A stretch of DNA of 64,000 nt from Vitis vinifera (Eukaryota; Streptophyta; Magnoliopsida; Vitales; Vitaceae). The translations under genes and the position numbers were made by a program. The notes beneath the pieces are model-generated. The model saw only the letters and a list, made by a program, of their open reading frames with translations, searched no databases and had not been told where the DNA came from. The number at the start of each line of letters is the position of its first letter. Position 1 is the first letter of the stretch. The stretch lies in contig NC_081820.1 in the NCBI RefSeq assembly GCF_030704535.1, positions 23,616,001-23,680,000 on the forward strand, written 5' to 3'. Positions 57,502-64,000 of this stretch are shown here, one piece after another.

Positions 57502-57753
57502 AATATTAAAATCCAAAAAAGATTGAAAGAGAAAAAGAGAAAAGAAAATCTAAGATTTCTTATTATGAATTCTCTTAAAAATAGGTACAACACTATTAGA
57601 ATCTAAATTGATCTAATAAAAGGAAATAAAGACTAATTTATCCTTACTTCTAAAAAAGTGAAAATAATTATAATATAATAACTAAATAAATAAGACATAT
57701 GGTAACTAAATGAATAAATATATAGTAACTAAATATATTAATAACTTCTATCA
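57502..57753 (-). repeat. Copia-4 5' LTR
   Basis: About 252 bp, direct repeat of the two separated 3' LTR parts. Confidence 0.75.
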
Positions 57754-58269
57754 AAGAAACACAAAATGAAAATCTAAATCTGCATATTCATCAATTTTAA
57801 AGTTGTAATAAGGACCAAATTTTTATTGGCGATTATGTACCTAAAAAAAATTACAAATCCTTGCTACAAAGTCGAAGGCTTTGAATTTATTGTAATGTGA
57901 CTTTCACAATCTCACCAGTAGCGTGATTACAACATTCGAAACAAAAATTGGAATCAGCATTTTTCTGCAAGCTTGACATTCACCTAACAAAATAAATATA
58001 CTTAAAAAACATAATTCAGATATTTGACTCCTAATAAGATGATTTCATGCAAAGAAAATTCAGTGCCGTGCAAGTACGGCACCATTGTCTTTGTAATTTC
58101 AACAGCTCACTGTAAGTTCCACGTTTAAAGAAGAAAATGCACAGTATAGTCTATTAAATAATGATAACGAAACAATTTTCCCGGAAAAAAAATATTTTTA
58201 AAAGTAGAAAGGATGATTGTTGACTAGAGAGAGTAGGTGAACCCCAAATAAATAATATTTACAAATGAA
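57754..58269. other. Intergenic stretch
   Basis: No feature recognised. Confidence 0.45.
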
Positions 58270-58343
58270 ATATATATATATATATTTATATAATAAAAAA
58301 TATTTATCCAGTAACTCACTACATACATAATATTATAAACTTC

Positions 58344-58385
<42 letters not shown>

Positions 58386-58440
58386 ATAAAAAATATTTAT
58401 CCAGTAACTCACTACATACATAATATTATAAACTTCTTTT
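58270..58440. repeat. 93-bp tandem duplication with (TA)n tracts
   Basis: ATAATAAAAAATATTTATCC to CATAATATTATAAACTTC occurs twice with a 93-base shift. A long TA tract starts the second copy (58349-58378). Confidence 0.93.
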
Positions 58441-59405
58441 CTTATCCAATCCAATGTGAGATATCACAACACACAAGGGAATAGATCATTATAGATATTG
58501 ATTAGAGAGAGAAGTTTTTCACACTTCATATTTAGTGTACTCCTATTAATTGTATCACATTTTATACATCATCTATACACAACAAAGAGAACTATTATAG
58601 ATGATATTAAAGTCAATCCCTAAGTAAGTGCATATGCACCTAAATGTGCTTGCCTATGCTGCAATCACATGAGATATGGTAAGAAGTTAGTAGCTATATG
58701 GAGGGTGATTGTAAACTTTAACAACAATTAGGGAAAGAAATTTGTAACATTTATGTAGTGGATACATCTTAACTATATAAATGTATTTTAAAGTCATGTG
58801 TCTTAAGCAAATAATATCAACACATGAAATAACAGGTTATAGATGATAGTATCAAAGTTGATACCGTACTATGAGTTTTAAGTATAAAGTTGACAATAAC
58901 TACACACCAAGGAGGGAGTTCTTTCAAATGGTATCAAAGTGGATCCTAAATCAAATGTTTTTAAATACATGCATCTAGTCCCTTGATTCACTCCTCTTAT
59001 TTGTGCATATTAAGTGCGTAGCTATGTTCTTAGTTGTATATAACAAAACGATTAATTAAATATTTGGTAGAAGCTTAAGCTCAAATTCGATGTGACATTC
59101 CTCTCTAGTTATATTTTCAAAGGTAAAAAATAGTTAAATTTCATAATTAAAAAATTCCAAAAATATTTACTAATTCAAAATTTTCTTAATTATTTTTAAA
59201 TCAAGTTATCCTCCACTTCTTTTTTCTTTTTTTTTTTAATAATTTTTCCACTAGATGATTGTTTCTCATAAATCCCACTTCTTTTCTTTTTCTTTTCTTT
59301 ATTTTAATAATTTTTCAGTTAAATGATCCCTTTCAATAAATCCCACTCAACTATGCATCGTCCTTCACAAAAAAATATATAGCATTTCTCAAGATCCTAT
59401 AGGTC
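58441..59405. other. Intergenic stretch
   Basis: No gene recognised. Confidence 0.45.
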
Positions 59406-59410
59406 GTAAG

Positions 59411-59820
59411 TGTTAGAACTCATGAGAGTTTACCTCTGAATTTTGAAAAAGTCTTAGTTAAACTTAGTCTTTGTTATTGTTTCATATCAGATTCTTGCTC
59501 CATAATTTTCTGTTTTCAGTTAGTAGAAGTAGTGCCAATAAAATCTTATAGTAGCTAAGAATATATATGTTGATGATGTGAGTTTGCAGTTTGTTCAAAC
59601 AGTGGATGGACCGGCAGTCTTGATAAGCACCTTTGAGCAGCTTGAGAAGTGGAGTGGGGATCCATGTCTCCCTAGTGACACCATATGGCAGTGGCTAAAC
59701 TGTATAGGCAATGACCCTCCAAGAGTAACCTCCCTAAATCTCTCAGGGTATGGACTAGATGGCTCTCTCCCTTACTTCAGCCAAATGCAGGCTCTAATAC
59801 CACTATCAAAATCTTTAGGT
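59411..59820 (+). repeat. Copia-5 5' LTR, truncated
   Basis: Matches 62246-62655. Many of its differences are A or T where the 3' LTR has G or C. The match ends at a T run, exactly where inverted gag sequence begins. Confidence 0.88.
59578..59799 (+). pseudogene. Captured LRR receptor exon fragment in the Copia-5 5' LTR
   Basis: Encodes about 73 residues: a pre-LRR junction typical of malectin-like LRR receptor kinases (LEKWSGDPCLPS, IWQWLNCIG, PPRVTSLNLSGYGLDGSLP) and the start of the next LRR (YFSQMQAL). There is no start, membrane or kinase part. It is a gene fragment and not a gene. The parent host gene is outside this window. Confidence 0.8.
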
Positions 59821-60143
59821 TTTTGTCTTTCTTAAGTTTCTCCTCCTCATATGCTTTCATCTGAGCAACTGTAGGATTTTCTCTTAATGGTGGTGGATCA
59901 GCTTCAGACATCACAACATTCCACAAACCTTGAGAACTTAAGTAAAGCCTCATCTTGACAGACCAAATGTGATAGTGTTCACCATTAAACACTGGAATTA
60001 TAGAGGAAATGTTGTTGGAAGTAGACATGTTTGCACCACAACTGCCTGAAAAAAAAAAAATCACTCAACCTCACTATGTTTAGTACTCAAAACACTTAAA
60101 GAAACTTCGTCTCACATCCCGTAGGAACAGAGCTCTAATACCA
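59821..60143 (-). pseudogene. Inverted Copia-5 gag start, leader and primer binding site
   Basis: On the minus strand: primer site TGGTATTAGAGC (60143-60132), a leader with an A run (T12 as read on minus), then gag from 60028 (MSTSNNISSIIPVFNGEHYHIW...EEEKLKKDKNLK), cut at 59821 where it meets the LTR. Orientation is opposite to pol. Confidence 0.85.
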
Positions 60144-60146
60144 CTA

Positions 60147-62241
60147 CAACATAATGGAGTCTTTGAGAGGAAGAACAGAACGCTAATGGAAATAGCAAGG
60201 CGCATGCTATTCGAGAAGAAACTACCAAAGCTTCTATGGGTTGAAGCAGTTAGCACCTTAGTAAATTTGCTTAATAGACTACCAACTAAGTCTGTTTAGA
60301 GCAAAACACCAATAGAGGCATGGTCTGGTGTAAAACCATTTGTCAAGAACCTAAAAGTGTTTGGCTCATTGAGTTACCTTCCTGTGCCATCTATCAAGAG
60401 AGGCAAGCTTGATGAAAGAGCTAAGAAAGGTGTTTTTGTTCAGTATCAAAAGGTTACATAATTTATAGCTAGAGTAGAATAAAAATTGTGATAAGTAGAA
60501 ATGTGCACTTTGATGAAAATTCCTACTAGAATTGGGACTTGAAGAAAGTCCATAAATGTGATCAAACCACTCCATCTATTCTTTAACCAATAGTAGAAAG
60601 TACAAGTATTGAAGATCCACTTGATGTTGAAGCAACTTCAAACACACCAGTGCTTAAGGTAAGGCCATTATCTGATGTGTATGAGAGGTGCAATCTTGTA
60701 CATGCTGAGCCTACATGTTACACAGAAGCTGCAAGATTTCCAGAATGGATTGAGGCTATGAAAGCTGAAATTGATGTTATTGAAAGAAATGGAACTTGGA
60801 AGTTGATAGAATTACCTGAAGCTAAGAAGGAAATTGGTGTAAAATAGGTTTTCATAACCAAATTCAATTCAGATGGTTCAATCTTCAAGTACAAGGCTAG
60901 ATTGGTTGTGAAGGGTTTTGCTCAAGTTGCTGGAGTGGACTATGGTGATACATTTGCACCAGTAGCCAGACATGACACTATAAGGCTGCTACTTGCACTT
61001 GCTGGTCAAATGGGATGGAAGGTGTACCATTTAGATGTCAAGTCAGCTTTTCTAAACGGTATACTTCTTGAAGAAATTTATGTTCAACAACCAAAAAGCT
61101 TTAAGGTTACTGGGCATGAACAGAAAGTGTACAAGCTACACAAGGCTCTCTATGGTTTGAAGCAAGCACCAAGGGCCTGGTATAGCAGAATTGACTCTCA
61201 CCTGATCCAACTTGGATTTAGAAGGAGTGAAAATGAAGCTACTTTGTATTTGAAACAAAATGAGGATGGTTTGCAATTGGTAGTGTTAGTTTATGTTGAT
61301 GACATGCTAGTGATTGGAAGCAATGTACGATTACTAGCTGAGTTCAAAATGGAAATGCAAGATGTATTTGAGATGTCTGACCTTGGCATCATGAACTACT
61401 TCCTTGGAATAGAAATATACCAATGCAGCTCGGGTATCTTCATTTCACAGAGAAAATATGTTGTTGATATTCTCAAGAAGTTCAAGCTAGAATCATGCAA
61501 AGAAGTAGCAATTCTGTTGGCACAAAATGAGAAAATTTCAAAGAATGATGGTGAGAAACTTGAAGAACCCTCTGCATATAGAAGCTTGGTAGGCAGCCTA
61601 CTATACTTGACAACAACCAGACCTGACTTGATGTTTCCAACTGGTTTGCTTTCAAGATTCATGAGTTCACCTAGCAATGTTCACATGGGAGTTGCAAAAA
61701 AGGTGTTGAAGTATGTTAGAGGTACAACAAATCTTGGCATCTAGTATTTAAAGATAGGATGAGTTAAGCTAGATGGCTATGCTGATAGTGATTGGGCAGG
61801 AAGTATTGATGACATGAAGAGCACTTCAGGTTATGTATTTACAATCGGTTTAGGTGTCATTTGCTGGAATTCAAGAAAGCAAGAAGTAGTGGCACAATCA
61901 GCTACAGAAACTGAGTATATCTCCTTAGAAGCTACTGCAAATCAAGGAATATGGTTAAGGAAATTGCTTGCTGATCTAGGCCAGGAACAAAGCTCACCAA
62001 CAGAGCTTTACTGTGACAACAAGTCAACCATTGTCATTACTCAAAATCCTGTCCAACATGGTAGGACCAAGCACATAAATGTAAAATTTCACTCTATAAG
62101 GGAAGCTGAAAAGAATTCACTTGTCAAGTTGCATTATTGCTCAACTGATGTGCAACTTGCTGACATAATGACTAAGACACTTCCTAAATCAAGGCTGGAG
62201 TTCCTAAGGTTGAAGCTTGGCATGTCCAGGGCAAATCTCAA
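60147..62241 (+). pseudogene. Copia-5 pol, truncated and degenerate
   Basis: Starts inside integrase at NGVFERKNRTLMEIARRML. Stops at 60298 and around 60460-60600 break the integrase C terminus. Then RT begins (LSDVYERCNLVHAEPT, 60665), has a stop at 60845, and continues VVKGFAQVAGVDYGDTFAPV, FLNGILLEEIYVQQP and YVDDMLVIG (about 61300) to 61742, where TAG interrupts, followed by RNase H (YADSDWAG, TETEYISLEA, LYCDNKSTIVI, LADIMTKTLP) ending at 62251 inside the LTR start. The protease and most of the integrase are missing. Confidence 0.9.
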
Positions 62242-62245
62242 GGAG

Positions 62246-62673
62246 TGTTAGAACTCATGAGAGTTTGCCTTTGAAGTTTGAAAAAGTCTTAGTTAGACTT
62301 AGTCTTTGTTATTGTTTCATATCAGATTCTTGCTCCATAATTTTCTGTTTTTAGTTAGTAGTAGTGCCAATAAAATCTGATAGTAGCTGAGAATATATAT
62401 GTTGATGATGTGAGTTTGTGGTTTGTTCAAACAGTGGATGGACTGGCAGTCTTGATAAGCACCTTTGAGCAGCTCGAGGGGTGGAGTGGGGATCCATGTC
62501 TCCCTAGTGACACCATATGGCAGTGGCTGAACTGTATAGGCAATGACCCTCCAAGAGTAACCTCCCTAAATCTCTCAGGGTATGGACTGGATGGCTCTCT
62601 CCCTGACTTCAGCCAAATGCAGGCTCTGATACCACTGTCAGAATCTGTAGTTTTTTTCCTACAGATTCTGACA
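62246..62673 (+). repeat. Copia-5 3' LTR
   Basis: 428 bp, TG...CA. Ends with a 15-bp perfect inverted repeat (62636-62650 and 62659-62673) around a T7C loop. Just before it, 62623-62634 is the reverse complement of a tRNA-Met primer site. Confidence 0.88.
62410..62628 (+). pseudogene. Captured LRR receptor exon fragment in the Copia-5 3' LTR
   Basis: Same fragment as at 59578-59799 with a better preserved sequence (LEGWSGDPCLPS, GSLPDFSQMQAL). The LRR homology ends at CAGGCTCTG, which overlaps the inverted primer site GGCTCTGATACCA. Confidence 0.8.
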
Positions 62674-62678
62674 ATAAG

Positions 62679-63329
62679 TAGATTCAACCACAAAAATCAG
62701 CTTAATTTTTCCCCCTCTATTCATATTTCTCTTTTATATCATTTTAATGGCTAACCATATAAACTTCTCTAACGGTATATTTCTATCAGAAAAAGTGATC
62801 TTTAAATTGTTGAATAACAGAGGGGGAAAACGAAGTGATGAAGATTAATTTTAGGAATACTTTAAGTGAACTAATTCCCATCATTAAATAATATCTATTC
62901 TAAATTTTTTCTCCTAGGCTCTTTCTCAGCACCTTCCATAATCACTCGGATTCTAAACAGCGTAGATAACGAAAGAAAGAAGCAGGAAAAGGCTTAACGC
63001 TGTAATTATCAATGAAGTTGACATAACCCCAAGAAAATTTTCATCTAGAAATGCCATTCTCCAATATACCCCTTCTGGATGCTGTCCAAACAGAACAGTC
63101 AGCAGATGTTTTGTCCACTTTTCAAATGGCTGACATGACTATTTCACAACAGAAGCTTCCCCCATTATTGTAATCCTCATAGCTTTGTTTGAAAGGCATC
63201 AAATACCTTAAAGTCAACATTCAAACCCCCCTGGACGCGTTTGAGATGTAAGAAAAAAACTACTACGCAAAAATGTTTGTTTAATTTCCACGAGAAAATT
63301 TACTAAGTGATGTATGCACCCGTCAATAT
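62679..63329. other. Intergenic stretch and distal promoter of the last LEA2 gene
   Basis: No gene. GGACGCGTTTGAGA at 63233 is the box also seen at 40764 and, as GGACACGGTTGAGA, at 33457. Confidence 0.5.
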
Positions 63330-63330
63330 G

Positions 63331-63340
63331 TATATATACA
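63331..63340 (+). promoter_or_regulatory. TATA box of LEA2 gene at 63455
   Basis: TATATATACA, about 120 bases before the ATG, matching the paralogs' layout. Confidence 0.65.
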
Positions 63341-63454
63341 GCTTCTGTCTCCCAACGATCCCTCCACACCCACCATTTCTTTTCATTCTCATGTGAAGTA
63401 AAACTAAGGAGAAAGAAGCAGAAAAAGCTATAAAACTCTCAATCGATTTCCACT

Positions 63455-64000
63455 ATGGCAGAGAAAGACGCATACCCCTTGGCACCAGCCAATGGCCACG
63501 CCCGGAACGATGCAGAATCAGCTGCAGTCCATGCTGATGAGCTCCGCCGCAAGAAACGCATAAAATGTATCATATATCTTATTATTTTCGTGGTGTTTCA
63601 GAGTATAGTTATATTGGTTTTCGCCCTAACTGTGATGAAAGTCAAGAGCCCTAAGTTCAGGGTGCGGGAAGCTTCATTCAGTAGCTTTGAGGTTAATCCA
63701 GGAACCCCATCATTCTCCATGAAAATGAATGCTCAACTTGGAGTGAAGAACACAAACTTTGGACACTTCAAATTCGATAACAGTACTATTGTCTTCTCCT
63801 ACATGGGGATACCAGTGGGGGAGGCTTTTGTTCCAAAGGCGAGAGCCCGAGCTAGAACCACAAAGAAGCTGACTGTAACAGTGGATCTGACCTCAACAGC
63901 TTTGGCAAGCATGAATTCACAGTTAGGGACTGATCTCAGTAGGGGGGTTTTGCCATTGACGAGCTCATCTAAGCTGAGTGGGAAGGTGCATCTGATGAAG
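63455..64000 (+). CDS. LEA2/NHL protein, At1g64065-like, cut by the window edge
   Basis: Starts MAEKDAYPLAPANGHARNDA, the most canonical N terminus of the family here. It continues through a basic patch (RRKKRIK), a membrane segment (about 39-61, IIYLIIFVVFQSIVILVFALTVM), and the LEA_2 domain (PSFSMKMNAQLGVKNTNFGHFKFDNSTIVFSYMG, PVGEAFVPKARARARTTKK, KLSGKVHLMK) without stop to the last base. About 30 residues are missing off the edge. It is the most divergent copy in sequence and the best candidate for the ancestral type. Predicted single-pass membrane protein. Confidence 0.93.
   Translation, partial: MAEKDAYPLAPANGHARNDAESAAVHADELRRKKRIKCIIYLIIFVVFQSIVILVFALTVMKVKSPKFRVREASFSSFEVNPGTPSFSMKMNAQLGVKNTNFGHFKFDNSTIVFSYMGIPVGEAFVPKARARARTTKKLTVTVDLTSTALASMNSQLGTDLSRGVLPLTSSSKLSGKVHLMK

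Larger units (their letters stand above)
52762..57753 (-). mobile_element. Copia-4, decayed copia element on the minus strand, 3' LTR split by a composite array
   Basis: On the minus strand the 5' LTR (57753 down to about 57502) is followed by a weak primer binding site (near 57460), gag remnants (VKLNGKNYLYWSYVM near 57240, DIQLAKYETAKEL near 57010), a large internal deletion, then an RNase H end (YYDNKSAIKITHN near 56310, HEKTKYIEIDCHL) and purine tract TTTGTGAGGGGA before the 3' LTR start at 56059. That LTR continues only to about 56007 and resumes at 52967-52762, with the array in between. No target duplication is evident. Confidence 0.83.
59411..62673 (+). mobile_element. Copia-5, rearranged copia element whose LTRs carry a host LRR gene fragment
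   Basis: The full 3' LTR (62246-62673, TGTTAGAACTC to GATTCTGACA) and a 5' LTR cut at 59820 are about 95% identical. Flanks GTAAG (59406-59410) and ATAAG (62674-62678) are a target duplication with one mismatch. Pol is on the + strand, but the gag start and primer binding site are inverted at 59821-60143. Both LTRs contain an LRR receptor exon fragment. Confidence 0.88.

Noticed and set aside
59578-59835. LRR fragment as a small standalone gene
   Set aside because: Present in both LTRs, no signal peptide or membrane part, and it ends in an inverted primer site.

Overview
This is an AT-rich stretch of plant nuclear DNA, from a eudicot and most likely grapevine (Vitis) or a close relative. The species call is an inference from the gene families: an LRK10L2-type kinase, EIX2-like receptor-like proteins (RLPs), a tandem run of At1g64065-like LEA2/NHL proteins, and many Ty1/copia elements. 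I see no bacterial or organellar gene blocks, no CRISPR and no rRNA.

Two local gene families share the window and all their copies lie on the + strand. (1) LEA2/NHL proteins: a disrupted copy at 6725-11918, intact copies at 33674, 39637 and 43589, a copy with a lost start codon at 45255, a copy leaving the right edge at 63455, and a promoter without a gene at 40680-40900. (2) EIX2-like RLPs: a decayed 3' half at 2709-4099, an internally deleted copy at 20165-21010, and a nearly complete copy at 26232-29329 with one single-base frameshift. The downstream flank of one RLP resembles the upstream flank of another, so these are relics of a tandem array. The left edge holds the end of a receptor-like kinase with one nonsense codon.

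The rest is nested mobile DNA. Copia-1 (6784-11328) splits a LEA2 coding sequence with an AATAC duplication. Copia-2 (11967-18814) is young: its LTRs differ at 2 of 453 sites, yet its gag-pol has three in-frame stops. It also has a GGCGCC-rich leader and an antisense tRNA-Phe-like block. Copia-3 (21086-25602, minus) sits inside RLP relics with a TCCTA duplication. Old copia relics lie at 30740-31560, 34504-37129 and 40942-42165. A CACTA element (48442-52145) has a perfect CTA duplication. Copia-4 (minus, 52762-57753) has its 3' LTR split by a composite array of MITE-like units alternating with tRNA-Glu(CTC) pseudogenes, and a MULE (54355-55635, 9-bp duplication) sits inside that array. Copia-5 (59411-62673) carries an exon fragment of a host LRR receptor gene inside its LTRs, next to an inverted copy of its own U5/PBS, and its gag is inverted relative to pol.

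Nothing here forms an operon or a multi-gene system. The surviving host genes are predicted membrane proteins with plausible stress or defence roles, which is family knowledge and not shown by the sequence. The most unusual items are the LTR-borne LRR fragment, the tRNA-Glu/MITE composite array with its dated MULE insertion, the 162-bp tandem duplication of a LEA2 gene tail, and the GC-rich leader with tRNA-like block of Copia-2.
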